Assembly: GCF_000719705.1 (NCBI RefSeq)
Contig: NZ_JOHO01000009.1
Span: 62,001-126,000 of the forward strand
DNA from: Streptomyces sp. NRRL S-350
GTDB taxonomy: Bacteria; Actinomycetota; Actinomycetes; Streptomycetales; Streptomycetaceae
Length of the DNA: 64,000 nt
Direction of reading: 5' to 3'
Shown piece after piece: positions 52,033-60,579 of this stretch (the first letter of the stretch is position 1; the number at the start of each line of letters is the position of its first letter). The translations under genes and the position numbers were made by a program. The notes below the pieces were generated by a model. That model did not search any database. It was not told the DNA's origin and was given only the letters and a program-made list of their open reading frames with translations.

Positions 52033-52198
52033 CCGCCCGACCGGGCCGGTCGCAGATCACACTCCCGATTGCTACTGCGCGGGGGGTTCGGGCATTAGAG
52101 TCCGCGTGAGCGATGCGGCTCGCAAAGGCGGTCACCCCTGCCCTGAGCCGCCTTCAGGGCCCGCCCGCGGGGCGGCGACGGCATCGGGAGACCAAGCC

Positions 52199-53068
52199 AT
52201 GAGCAATGCGTCCAGCAAGCAGATCGCCGTGATCGGCGCCGGCCTGATGGGCGCCGGCATCGCCCAGGTCTCCGCGCAGGCCGGCCACCCGGTGGTCCTG
52301 CGGGACGTCACCGAGGAGGCGCTGGAGCGCGGCCTCGCGGGCATCCGCGCCTCCTACGGGAAGTTCGTCGCCAAGGGCAAGCTGACCGCCGAGGACGCCG
52401 AGGCCGCGCTGGGCCGGATCACCACCACCACCGACCTGGGCGCCGTCGCCGAGGCCGACATCGTGGTCGAGGCCGTGTTCGAGCAGCTGGACGTCAAGGA
52501 GGCCGTCTTCCGCGAGCTCGACAAGCTCGCCAAGGACGGTGCCGTGCTGGCCTCCAACACCTCCGCCATCCCGATCACCCGGATCGCCGCCGCGACCCGG
52601 CGCCCCGAGTCGGTCGTCGGCGTCCACTTCTTCTCGCCGGTCCCGATGATGAAGCTGGTCGAGCTGGTGCGCGGCTACAAGACCAGTGACGAGACGCTCG
52701 CCACCGTCCGCGCCTACGCCGAGGGCATCGGCAAGGAGGTCGTGGTGGTCAACCGCGACGTCGCCGGCTTCATCACCACCCGCCTGATCACCGCGCTGGT
52801 CGTCGAGGCCGCCAAGCTGTACGAGTCGGGCGTCGCCACCGCCGAGGACATCGACACCGCCTGCCGCCTGGGCTTCGGCCACGCCATGGGCCCCCTGCAG
52901 ACCGCCGACCTGACCGGCGTGGACATCCTGCTGCACGCCGCCCACAACATCTACACCGAGACCAAGGACGAGAAGTTCGCCGCCCCCGAGGTGATGGCCC
53001 GCATGGTCACCGCCGGCGACCTCGGCCGCAAGAGCGGCCGCGGCTTCTACCCGTACGAAGGCAAGTGA
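52199..53068 (+). CDS. 3-hydroxybutyryl-CoA dehydrogenase family protein
   Basis: 289 residues. NAD(P)-dependent oxidation or reduction between 3-hydroxyacyl-CoA and 3-oxoacyl-CoA; used in butyrate/PHB-type metabolism and precursor supply. N-terminal Rossmann AVIGAGLMGAGIAQVSAQAG, catalytic SNTSAIPITRIA, GVHFFSPVPMMKLVELV with catalytic His, and NRDVAGFITTRL. C-terminal domain with ACRLGFGHAMGPLQTADLTG. A stand-alone dehydrogenase with no hydratase fusion. The ATG has a weak GGGAG site. Confidence 0.93.
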   Translation: MSNASSKQIAVIGAGLMGAGIAQVSAQAGHPVVLRDVTEEALERGLAGIRASYGKFVAKGKLTAEDAEAALGRITTTTDLGAVAEADIVVEAVFEQLDVKEAVFRELDKLAKDGAVLASNTSAIPITRIAAATRRPESVVGVHFFSPVPMMKLVELVRGYKTSDETLATVRAYAEGIGKEVVVVNRDVAGFITTRLITALVVEAAKLYESGVATAEDIDTACRLGFGHAMGPLQTADLTGVDILLHAAHNIYTETKDEKFAAPEVMARMVTAGDLGRKSGRGFYPYEGK

Positions 53069-53092
53069 GCCGACGGGGTCGGACGACCGGGT

Positions 53093-53122
53093 GGGCCGTG
53101 CGGGCGAAGCACCGTACGGCCC
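53093..53122 (+). terminator. Terminator after the dehydrogenase gene
   Basis: GGGCCGTGCGG (53093-53103) pairs with CCGTACGGCCC (53112-53122) with one G-T wobble. Confidence 0.7.
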
Positions 53123-53439
53123 GCCCCGCCGGGGGCGGGTGAGTTTCCTCACGCCGGGTGCCGCAGACGGGTGATTTGGGCGGTAATCGAGCGTAGGTGT
53201 GGAGACTTCCTGCGTATATTCCCTCGGACGAGTGAAGTTGCTTCAGATCCGGCCGGAACCAGCAACCTGCGGAGCCGGTTCACCGTCAGATGAGGGAACC
53301 CGGCATTCCGACCGGGTCCGGGTGTGGGGCCGCGGCCCGCCCGGAACGAACCCGCCCGGAACGGACCCCCGACTCCCGCACCCGGTACGGCCGGGGTGGA
53401 CCCGCCCCGCACCAGGCCTTCCAGGCGAAGGAGGAGAGC
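53123..53439 (+). promoter_or_regulatory. STAS gene upstream region
   Basis: About 320 bases without a supported gene. TATATT at 53215-53220 is a plausible -10, giving a leader of some 210 bases. A direct repeat CCCGCCCGGAACG occurs at 53336-53348 and 53351-53363. The open frame upstream of the STAS ATG (from 53290) is not taken as coding because of the strong AAGGAGGA site at 53429-53436. Confidence 0.4.
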
Positions 53440-53781
53440 ATGCGCATCACCGGCGACCACAGGGCGCTGGCCATCGAAGGCCGCCTCGACGTGCGCACCG
53501 CCGCCGACGCCCGGGCCCAGTTGCACCGGGCCGTGGACGGCGGCCTCGGCGACCTCGTGCTCGACCTCGCCCGGCTGGAGTTCTGGGACGCCACCGGCCT
53601 CGGAGTGATCATGGGCACCCACCGGCGGGCCGGCCGGATCGGCCGCCGCCTGGTGCTGCGCTCCGTCCCCGCCCAGCTCCAACGGCTGCTCGTGGCCACC
53701 AAGCTGCACCGCATCCTCGCCGTCGACGGCGGCATCGCCGAGGCGCACGGCATCGCCGAGGCGCACGGGTTCGCCCTGTAA
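53440..53781 (+). CDS. STAS-domain protein (anti-sigma-factor-antagonist-like)
   Basis: 113 residues, single STAS domain: ALAIEGRLDVRTAADARAQL, LVLDLARLEFWDATGLGVIM, RRLVLRSVPAQLQRLLVATK. In classical antagonists (SpoIIAA, BldG) the loop is D-S-[ST]-G-L and the Ser is phosphorylated by the anti-sigma kinase; here it reads DATGL, with Ala where that Ser stands and Thr next. So phospho-control may be lost or moved to Thr. The C-terminus has an exact GIAEAH duplication. The next gene begins 65 bases downstream, possibly an operon. Confidence 0.85.
   Translation: MRITGDHRALAIEGRLDVRTAADARAQLHRAVDGGLGDLVLDLARLEFWDATGLGVIMGTHRRAGRIGRRLVLRSVPAQLQRLLVATKLHRILAVDGGIAEAHGIAEAHGFAL
53731..53766 (+). 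repeat. Perfect 18-bp tandem duplication in the STAS gene
   Basis: GGCATCGCCGAGGCGCAC at 53731-53748 is repeated at 53749-53766, doubling GIAEAH in frame near the C-terminus. No sequence drift, so it is likely recent. Confidence 0.85.
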
Positions 53782-53845
53782 CGCGCCTGGTCAGCGCCTC
53801 CCACCGGCCCCGCCCCGGGACCGCCCTGCGCGGGCGGGCCCGGAT

Positions 53846-56269
53846 GTGCAAGAGTCTGCCCGTCAGAAGACGGCCGCCGGGGCTGACCCCAGACCGCCCG
53901 CGGCCACGACCGGGACGTCCGCGGCCACGACCGGGGCGTCCGCCGGCCGGCGCGGGGCGCCGGCGGCCGAGCACGATGCGGAGCAGAACGTGGCACAGCC
54001 ATCCGGGGAGTTCCGGCAGGAGGCCGTCCGCACCCGCGGCGGCGAACTGGTCTCCGGCGGCCTGCTGGTGGGAGTCGGCGCCCTGGACGGTTCCGAGGCC
54101 AGGCCGTGCCCCGAGGAGTGGCGCCCGCGCCCGCGCCGGATCGAACGCAGCGAGCCCGCCCGCGGCCCGGTCGGCGGCGTCGGCCGCGCGGTCGGCCCGC
54201 TCGCGCTCGGCGCCGGCCCCGCCGACCTGCCGCTGCTGGACCGCGAGGCCGACATCGCCGAACTGCTCGGCCTGCTCGCCGAAGGCCGCTCCATACGCCT
54301 GGTCGGCCAGGCCGGCTCGGGCCGCAGCTCACTGCTGTCGGCCGTCGCCGCGGCCGCCGCCGACCTCGCCCCCGGCGGCGTCGTCCAGCTGTGCGGCCAC
54401 CGCCGTACCGCCGCCGACCTCCTCCAGGACCTGTTCGCCGCCACCCACCACGCCCCCGGCTACCGGCCCGACCCCGGCCGACTCGCCGCCCACCTCGCCG
54501 AGGTCGCCGCGGTCGTCGTGATCGACGCCGCCGAGCCCTCCGGCGCCGAACTGGAGGAACTGCTCGCCGCCGCCCCGGGCTGCGCCTTCCTGGTCTCGGT
54601 CGCCCCGGAGAGCCCGCCGCTGCCGCCCGACTCCCGGATGCGGGACCACCTCGTCGCCGGGCTCTCCCGAGCCGCCTGCCTCACCCTCACCGCCCGGCTG
54701 GCCGGGCGCCCCATGGACGTCGCCGAGAAGGCCTGGGCGGTGGACCTCTGGTTCGAGTCCGAGGGCCTGCCGCTGCGCTTCGTCCAGGCCGCCGCGCTGC
54801 TGCGCCAGCGGGACGTCGCGGTGGACGCGCTGGTCGCCGCCGAGGACGACCGGATGGACGTCTTCGGCGCCGTCGAGGGGCCCGTCCGCGACCCCGACCC
54901 GGCGATCCGGGAGAACGCGCTGCGCCGCACCGTCCCGCTGCCGTCGGTCGCCGAGACCGCCTCGCCCGCCGTGCGGCTCGCCGAGGGGCTGAGCGAGCCC
55001 GCGCAGGCCGTGCTGCGGCTCGCCGTCGCGCTCGGCGGCGAGTGCCCCACCGCGCCGCACCTGCCCGCGCTGATCGACGTCGGCCAGGGCGAGGCCGCCC
55101 TCGCCGAACTCGCCGACGCCGGGCTCGCCGTGTCCATCGGCGGCCACCACCGGCTGACCGCCGGAGCGCTCGAACTGCTCGCCCCGCACTGGCCGCCCAT
55201 GGGCTGCGTCGACGGCGCCGCCCAGCACTTCGCCTGGTGGGTCGGGCACAGCTCGGTGACGCTGGAACAGATCGCCGCCGAGGCCGAGGTGGTGATCGGC
55301 GTCCTGCTCGCCGACCGGGCCGCCGGCCGCCACGAGGCGGTCGTCAAGCTCGCCCGGGCGGCGGCGCCCGCCCTGGCGCTGGCGCTGCGCTGGGGCGCCT
55401 GGGAGCGGGTGCTGCAGCTCGGCCTGGAGGCGGCCAGGCGCTGCGGCTCGGCGGTCGACCAGGCCTGGTTCCACCACGAGGCCGGCGTGCACGCCATCTG
55501 CCTCCAGCAGCCGTCCCGGGCCGTCGCCGAACTGGAGACCGCGCTCACCCTGCGGGCGGCCGCGGGCGAGCAGCGCGGCGTGGCCTCCGCGCGCCGGATG
55601 CTCGACCTGCTGCAGGCCGACGGACGGCAGCTGCCCGCCGGGCCGCCCGCCGCGGCGGCCGGCCGGGGCCCGGTGATCCGCAAGATCGCGGCCCGGGTGC
55701 CGGCCCGTCTGAAGTCCAGCAGGCGGCGGCGGGTGCTCGTGGTCTCCACGGCCGTCCTGACCCTGGGCGTGCTCGGGACGGCCGTGTCGATGAGCTTCGC
55801 CGGGCCGGACGACCACCAGGGCAAGGACCCGCACAGCGGCCGGCTGGACGACGGCGGCGGCGTCCAGGACCCGCCGTTCCCGCTGCCCTCCGGCAGCACC
55901 GGCCCGAGCACGGCCGGCTCCGCGCCGGGCGCGGCGACGGGGCAGAGCAGCGCGAGCCCGGCGCCGTCGGCGAGCGCGAGCGCTTCGCACCCGCCGAGCC
56001 CCTCGCCGTCGAAGAAGCCGGGTTCCTCGCCGGGGGCGAGCGGGTCGCAGTCCCCGCAGCAGTCGCAGCCGCCCTACCCGGGCCAGCCGCAGCCGCCGGT
56101 GCCGCAGCCGGGGCAGCCTCAGCCGCCTCAGCCGACCGGGCCGCAGCCGACGAGGCCGGCACCCGGCGGCACCTCGACCTCTCCGCCGAGCACCCCGCCG
56201 AGCACCCCGCCGTCGACGTCGTCCGGGTCGCCGACGGCCCCGAGCGGCAGCCCGTCCGGGACGCCCTGA
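53846..56269 (+). CDS. Membrane-anchored NTPase-like protein with Pro/Ser-rich outer tail
   Basis: 807 residues if the GTG at 53846 is the start (uncertain; no clear ribosome site). N-terminal ~110 residues low-complexity, then GPVGGVGRAVGPLALGAGPA, and an AAA/STAND-like nucleotide loop LVGQAGSGRSSLLSAVAAAA (Walker A GxxGxGRS) with VVVIDAAE as Walker B candidate. A long helical region follows, then one membrane helix (VLVVSTAVLTLGVLGTAVSM) preceded by RRRR, and ~140 extracytoplasmic residues rich in Pro, Ser, Gln and Thr. I read it as an inside-out signalling protein, linked by context to the STAS gene. Ends four bases from the convergent nucS stop. Confidence 0.75.
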   Translation: MQESARQKTAAGADPRPPAATTGTSAATTGASAGRRGAPAAEHDAEQNVAQPSGEFRQEAVRTRGGELVSGGLLVGVGALDGSEARPCPEEWRPRPRRIERSEPARGPVGGVGRAVGPLALGAGPADLPLLDREADIAELLGLLAEGRSIRLVGQAGSGRSSLLSAVAAAAADLAPGGVVQLCGHRRTAADLLQDLFAATHHAPGYRPDPGRLAAHLAEVAAVVVIDAAEPSGAELEELLAAAPGCAFLVSVAPESPPLPPDSRMRDHLVAGLSRAACLTLTARLAGRPMDVAEKAWAVDLWFESEGLPLRFVQAAALLRQRDVAVDALVAAEDDRMDVFGAVEGPVRDPDPAIRENALRRTVPLPSVAETASPAVRLAEGLSEPAQAVLRLAVALGGECPTAPHLPALIDVGQGEAALAELADAGLAVSIGGHHRLTAGALELLAPHWPPMGCVDGAAQHFAWWVGHSSVTLEQIAAEAEVVIGVLLADRAAGRHEAVVKLARAAAPALALALRWGAWERVLQLGLEAARRCGSAVDQAWFHHEAGVHAICLQQPSRAVAELETALTLRAAAGEQRGVASARRMLDLLQADGRQLPAGPPAAAAGRGPVIRKIAARVPARLKSSRRRRVLVVSTAVLTLGVLGTAVSMSFAGPDDHQGKDPHSGRLDDGGGVQDPPFPLPSGSTGPSTAGSAPGAATGQSSASPAPSASASASHPPSPSPSKKPGSSPGASGSQSPQQSQPPYPGQPQPPVPQPGQPQPPQPTGPQPTRPAPGGTSTSPPSTPPSTPPSTSSGSPTAPSGSPSGTP

Positions 56270-56273
56270 GCGG

Positions 56274-56933
56274 TCAGAACAGCTTGAGCTTGTCGTCGTC
56301 GATGCCGCGCAGCTCGTCGTAGTCCAGGACCACGCAGCCGATGCCCCGGTCGGTGGCCAGCACACGGGCCTGGGGCTTGATCTCCTGCGCGGCGAAGACG
56401 CCCTTGACCGGGGCCAACAGCGGGTCCCGGTTGAGGAGTTCGAGGTAGCGGGTGAGCTGTTCGACACCGTCGATCTCGCCGCGGCGCTTGATCTCGACGG
56501 CCACCGTGGCGCCGTCGGCGTCGCGGCAGAGGATGTCGACCGGGCCGATCGCGGTGGGGTACTCGCGGCGGATCAGCGACCAGCCGGTGCCGAGCACCTC
56601 CATCCGGTCCGCGAGCAGCTCCTGGAGGTGCGCCTCGACGCCGTCCTTGATCAGGCCCGGGTCGACCCCGAGCTCGTGGGACGAGTCGTGCAGCACCTCC
56701 TCCAGCGTGATGATGAGCTTCTCGCCGGCCTTGTTCTCCACCGTCCAGACCCCGTCGGCCTCCTTGAGGGCGCACGGCGGGGACATCCAGTTGAGCGGCT
56801 TGTAGGCGCGGTCGTCGGCGTGGATGCTGACGCTGCCGTCGGCCTTGACCAGGATGAGCCTGGTGGCGGAGGGCAGATGGGCGGAGAGCCGACCGGCATA
56901 GTCGACTGAGCAGCGGGCAATTACGAGACGCAC
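56274..56933 (-). CDS. nucS: Mismatch-specific endonuclease NucS (EndoMS)
   Basis: 219 residues from the GTG giving [20 protein letters not shown]. In actinobacteria that lack MutS/MutL this enzyme cuts both strands at mismatches with the beta clamp, a non-canonical mismatch repair. N-terminal beta-domain ([20 protein letters not shown]) and C-terminal PD-(D/E)xK nuclease: [20 protein letters not shown] with catalytic Asp, Glu and Lys, then [20 protein letters not shown]. The -10-like TAGCGT about eight bases before the GTG on this strand fits a leaderless mRNA. The C-terminus DDDKLKLF is the clamp-interaction end. Confidence 0.95.
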   Translation of the reverse strand: MRLVIARCSVDYAGRLSAHLPSATRLILVKADGSVSIHADDRAYKPLNWMSPPCALKEADGVWTVENKAGEKLIITLEEVLHDSSHELGVDPGLIKDGVEAHLQELLADRMEVLGTGWSLIRREYPTAIGPVDILCRDADGATVAVEIKRRGEIDGVEQLTRYLELLNRDPLLAPVKGVFAAQEIKPQARVLATDRGIGCVVLDYDELRGIDDDKLKLF

Positions 56934-57413
56934 GGTCGACCACGCTAGCCCACCGGGGCCAGTTGATGCGATTCCACGACGACGGGGTGAAGAAAGCGCG
57001 AACCCCGCGAACATTGAGGTTCAGCGGTTCCGCTCCCACCCGTCGAGGTCTGGCGCCCATCCCCTGGGGTCGCTACCGTGTGTGACGGCATGCTTGCGGG
57101 ATCGCTGTCAACGGGGATGGAGACTTCAGATGAACGATCCGACGGGATCCGGCCAATCTGGTGCAGCGACGCGGGTTTCCGGAGCAATCCGCAGGAATGA
57201 CCGGCCCGCTCCGCTGTTCACTGACACGCTGTTCTGAGCGCGGTCGGTGTTCGGGGCGTCACGTCCCGTGCCCGTCGCCGCTGGTCGCGAAGGTGCCGGA
57301 AACGCCCGTCCCACGGTGTTCCGGACACCACGCGCGATACGCCCACCTCACCTGAGCTTGGACTACGCACGACCACCCGGGCGCCGCGCGGGTGGACCGC
57401 GAGAGGAGAATCC
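56934..57413 (+). other. Intergenic region between nucS and the SCO5389-like gene
   Basis: About 480 bases. It holds the nucS promoter on the minus strand, a TACCGT -10 candidate on the plus strand near 57072, a possible small ORF at 57130-57237, and a GAGAGGA ribosome site for the next gene. Base composition is a little lower in GC than the flanks. No RNA gene or repeat is recognised. Confidence 0.5.
57130..57237 (+). CDS. Possible 35-aa small protein
   Basis: ATG with GGAGA nine bases upstream; reads MNDPTGSGQSGAATRVSGAI then RRNDRPAPLFTDTLF. Only about 65% of its third codon positions are G or C, unlike the >90% of neighbouring genes, so it may not be a protein gene, or it may be an unusual one. 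It follows a promoter-like TACCGT by about 50 bases. Nothing similar is recognised. Confidence 0.3.
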   Translation: MNDPTGSGQSGAATRVSGAIRRNDRPAPLFTDTLF

Positions 57414-57806
57414 ATGTCGCTCGACGTCTCACCGGCCCTGCTGGAAAAGGCCGAGCGGGGCGAGGTCGACGAGCGGGAATTCGTCGACTGCGTCCGCGTC
57501 TCCCTGCCGTACGCCTGGGACCTGATCAGCTCGCTGGTCGCCCAGGCGAAGGTCGACGGCACCGACTTCGCCGACAACCAGGTGCCACCGCCCAGCGAGC
57601 AGGCCCGCGGCCAGCTGCTGCGCGCCCTCGCCAGCGATGCCATCCGGGGCGCCCTGCAGCGCCACTTCGGCGTACGGCTGGCCTTCCAGAACTGTCACCG
57701 GGTGGCGGTGTTCGTGCCGTCGGAGGCCAATGAGGCGCGGTTCACGCGTTTCACCTCCGTCCGGGAGCAGCTGCTCAACCAGTCCGACGAACTGCGGGAC
57801 TGCTGA
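57414..57806 (+). CDS. SCO5389-family conserved protein
   Basis: 130 residues: SLDVSPALLEKAERGEVDER, FVDCVRVSLPYAWDLISSLV, PPPSEQARGQLLRALASDAI and RGALQRHFGVRLAFQNCHRV. I recognise it as the short streptomycete family named after S. coelicolor SCO5389, found in the same position beside nucS. Cytosolic, alpha-helical, function unknown. ATG with GAGAGGA upstream. Confidence 0.88.
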   Translation: MSLDVSPALLEKAERGEVDEREFVDCVRVSLPYAWDLISSLVAQAKVDGTDFADNQVPPPSEQARGQLLRALASDAIRGALQRHFGVRLAFQNCHRVAVFVPSEANEARFTRFTSVREQLLNQSDELRDC

Positions 57807-57844
57807 GCACCGGGCCTCGACCGGTACGGTGCCGGCGCGGCGCC

Positions 57845-57884
57845 GGCCGCCCCCCGTCCCCGGTGTGGGGGAGGGGCGGCGGCC
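57845..57884. terminator. Bidirectional hairpin between convergent genes
   Basis: GGCCGCC...TCCCC (57845-57861) pairs with GGGGA...GGCGGCC (57867-57884) with two mismatches around GGTGT. It lies between the SCO5389-like gene and the convergent LLM gene. Confidence 0.6.
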
Positions 57885-57922
57885 CGGGCCGACGGCGGGC
57901 CGGACCGGCGCGGCCCGGAGCC

Positions 57923-59233
57923 TCAGCCCAGCTCCGGCAGCACCTCGGAGCCGAGCCGGGCGATGTTGTGCAGCGTCGCCTCGTGGTCGCCGCTGCCCTC
58001 GGCGAGCAGGGCGAACCGGCGGATGCCGGTCCGTTCGGCGGTGGCCAGCAGCCGGTCGGCGCACTGCCGCGGGGTGCCCACCGCGTGCAGGTCGCAGAGG
58101 AGTTCGGTGTACTCGCGCGGGTCGCGCATCTTGCGCTCGCGGCCGTCCACGGTGCGGTGGGCGCCGAGCCCGTGCTCGAACCAGCCGGGCATCGCGTTCA
58201 GCAGGGTGGACCGGGCCGCCGCGGTGCGGTCGTCGACCTGGGCCACCCCGGCCGCGACGTGCCGGCGGCCGACCCGGCGCAGCTGCTCCTCGCTGCGCCC
58301 GGCGGCCAGCCAGGCGGTGCGGTACAGCTCCAGCATCCGCAGCTTGTCCTCGTCCCCCGAGTGCATGCCGAGCAGCATCGGCAGGCCGCGCTCGGCGGCC
58401 AGCTTCACCCCGCCCGGCGACGTGCAGGCGACCACCACCGGCGGACCGGCCACCGGCCGGCCGGACGCGGTGAGCTCCTCGCCGAGGCCCTCCTCGTCCC
58501 GGCGCTGGCGCGGGAAGCGCACCGGGCCGGACTGCTCGCCGAGGCCGAGCCAGCTGCTCAGGCCGGGCCGCCGCACCGGTTCGGTGGCCCGCGGCACCAC
58601 CGCCACCTCAGGGAAGGCGAACTGGGGGCCGTCCGCGCCCACCCGGGAGCCGCGCAGCCAGCGCAGCAGCAGGTCCAGCCGTTCCGGGAAGCCGTTCTCG
58701 AAGGCGGCCAGGCCGTCGCCGAACACGTCCAGGTCGATCCACGGGCCGCCGCGGCCGACCCCGAGCGTGAACCGCCCGCCGGAGGTCAGGTGCAGCAGCG
58801 CGGCCTGCTCGCCGAGCGCCACCGGGTGCCGGGTGGAGAGCACGCTGACCGCCGTGCCGACGCCGATCCGGCGGGTGCGCCCGAGCAGCAGCGCCGCCAG
58901 CGTGGCCGCGTCCGGGCAGACCCCGTACGGCACGAAGTGGTGCTCGGCCAGCCAGACGCTGTCCAGCCCCGCGAGTTCGGCCTCCACGGCGGACCGCAGG
59001 GTGCGCTCCAGCGCCTCGCCGTGGCTCTGGCCGGGGAACTGCGCGGACAGCATGAACAGGCCGACCCGCACCGGCGCGGTGTCCGCCGGCCGCGCCCCCG
59101 CGCGCTGGGCCGCGGGCAGCGGTTCGCCCGCGGCGGCCGTCACCGGGGGGACGGCGGTCAGCGTCGGACCGGGTGCGGGCGGTCGGACCCCGACCGGCCG
59201 ACGGGTCTCGGCACGGGTGGTCGTCTTGGTCAT
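57923..59233 (-). CDS. LLM-class flavin-dependent oxidoreductase
   Basis: 436 residues. After ~55 Pro/Ala/Thr-rich N-terminal residues comes a luciferase-like TIM barrel: VRVGLFMLSAQFPGQSHGEA, LDSVWLAEHHFVPYGVCPD, RIGVGTAVSVLSTRHPVALG, and GGRFTLGVGRGGPWIDLDVF. It lacks the SsuD-type motifs of the 8611 gene and belongs to a different LLM branch (F420 or FMN). Substrate unknown. Divergent from a zinc-ribbon-like small gene. The ATG has an AAGG site on the minus strand. Confidence 0.85.
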   Translation of the reverse strand: MTKTTTRAETRRPVGVRPPAPGPTLTAVPPVTAAAGEPLPAAQRAGARPADTAPVRVGLFMLSAQFPGQSHGEALERTLRSAVEAELAGLDSVWLAEHHFVPYGVCPDAATLAALLLGRTRRIGVGTAVSVLSTRHPVALGEQAALLHLTSGGRFTLGVGRGGPWIDLDVFGDGLAAFENGFPERLDLLLRWLRGSRVGADGPQFAFPEVAVVPRATEPVRRPGLSSWLGLGEQSGPVRFPRQRRDEEGLGEELTASGRPVAGPPVVVACTSPGGVKLAAERGLPMLLGMHSGDEDKLRMLELYRTAWLAAGRSEEQLRRVGRRHVAAGVAQVDDRTAAARSTLLNAMPGWFEHGLGAHRTVDGRERKMRDPREYTELLCDLHAVGTPRQCADRLLATAERTGIRRFALLAEGSGDHEATLHNIARLGSEVLPELG

Positions 59234-59461
59234 CCTTGGGCCTCCTCGGGTGCGCGCAGGGTCTGCGAGCCCCGCCTCTTCCTCCTGTGGGTATCCGATG
59301 TCATGTGCCAATGGCACGCGGAACCTCGAATTTCCCCGAGGATCGGGTGGATCTCGGCAAAAACGCCGGAGCACCGGGGGGAGCCGTGATAGTGGCCGTT
59401 CCGGGGGCCGGCCGGCCGTAGGCTGGAACGGCCCAGAGCCCCGGAAGAGAGGCAGTCCGCC

Positions 59462-59785
59462 GTGTCGCCGCGCCGCAACCGGATCAAGAGCGCCGCCCCC
59501 CGCGAGAGCGCCGAGACGGCCGCCCCGCTCGGTGGGTCGCTGCGCCGCACCGAGAGCTACCAGGGCGACGACTGGGTGGTCCAGACGGTCGCCGGGACGG
59601 CGGGGCGGTTCTACCGCTGCCCGGGCTGCGACCAGGAGATCCCGCCGGGGACGGGCCACGTGGTGGCCTGGCCGATGCACGGCGCGGGGGTCGAGGACCG
59701 GCGGCACTGGCACCGCGCGTGCTGGGGAGCGCGGGAGCGCCGGGCCTCCGGCGTCCTGCGGGGCCGCGGCGCTCCGCGCTACTGA
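59462..59785 (+). CDS. Small Cys/His protein, putative zinc ribbon
   Basis: 107 residues from a GTG. A basic N-terminus (SPRRNRIKSAAPRES) is followed by RFYRCPGCDQEIPPGTGHVV and HWHRACWGARERR, which give C-x2-C and H-x-H-x3-C as plausible zinc ligands. Often annotated as ATP/GTP-binding protein in streptomycetes without support. Function unknown; conserved position next to the ABC exporter. Confidence 0.75.
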   Translation: MSPRRNRIKSAAPRESAETAAPLGGSLRRTESYQGDDWVVQTVAGTAGRFYRCPGCDQEIPPGTGHVVAWPMHGAGVEDRRHWHRACWGARERRASGVLRGRGAPRY

Positions 59786-59810
59786 GGCCCCGCACGGGGG
59801 CCCAACCGCC

Positions 59811-60578
59811 CTACGCGTCCCGCTTCTTGAGCACCAGCGCGCCCCCGGCCAGGGCCGCGGCCGTCCAGGCGAGGCAGATGAGGAAGCCGGGCCACGGCCC
59901 GTACGGCTGGCCGTGCTGCTCGTACACCAGCAGCATCCGCGAGCCGGCGTAGTCGGGGAAGTAGTGGGCCAGCGTCTTGACCTTCGGCACTGCCGAGAGG
60001 ATCGGCGAGAGCAGGAAGAAGAACGGCACCAGCACGCCGAGCGCGAGGGTCTGGTTGTGCAGCATCGTGGTGACGCCCGCCGAGAACAGGCAGAGCATCG
60101 TCAGGTACAGCGCGGCGCCGAAGACCGCGCGCAGCACGTGCGGCTCGCCGAGGCCGGTGGAGTGCGAGCCGAGCAGCGCCTGGCCGACGAAGAAGGTGAC
60201 GAAGGCCGTCACCACCGAGACCCCGAGGGCCATCGCGCCCAGCACCGCGGCCTTGCCGGTGAGCAGGGTGCCGCGCTGCGGGACGGCGGCCAGGGTGACC
60301 CGGATCATGCCGGTGCTGTACTCGTTGCCGATGGCCAGCACGCCGAAGACGATGATGGCGAGCTCGCCGAGCATGATGCCGGAGAAGGCCGTCCCGGTGG
60401 CGTCGAACGGGGACTGGTCGTTGCGGCGGAACTCGGCGAAGTTGTTGTTGGTGAGCAGGGACAGCAGCGCGCCGATGCCGACGGTGACGACGAAGGTCAG
60501 CGCGAGCGTCCAGACCGTCGAGCGGACGCTGCTGATCTTCGTCCACTCGGAGCGCAGGATCGCCGGGAAGGACGCCAT
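59811..60578 (-). CDS. ABC-2 type transporter permease
   Basis: 255 residues, six membrane helices (TVWTLALTFVVTVGIGALLS; LGELAIIVFGVLAIGN; LGAMALGVSVVTAFVTFFVG; and others). N-terminal FPAILRSEWTKISSVRSTVW is the amphipathic start of the ABC-2 (DrrB/NosY-like) family, and GNEYSTGMIRVTLAAVPQRG a conserved cytosolic loop. It starts one base after the ATPase stop, so both form an exporter. Substrate unknown; such pairs often confer drug or peptide resistance. Confidence 0.9.
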   Translation of the reverse strand: MASFPAILRSEWTKISSVRSTVWTLALTFVVTVGIGALLSLLTNNNFAEFRRNDQSPFDATGTAFSGIMLGELAIIVFGVLAIGNEYSTGMIRVTLAAVPQRGTLLTGKAAVLGAMALGVSVVTAFVTFFVGQALLGSHSTGLGEPHVLRAVFGAALYLTMLCLFSAGVTTMLHNQTLALGVLVPFFFLLSPILSAVPKVKTLAHYFPDYAGSRMLLVYEQHGQPYGPWPGFLICLAWTAAALAGGALVLKKRDA

Positions 60579-60579
60579 G

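Noticed and set aside
53290..53439. N-terminal extension of the STAS protein
   Set aside because: Arg/Pro-rich translation with a direct DNA repeat; a strong AAGGAGGA site supports the ATG at 53440.
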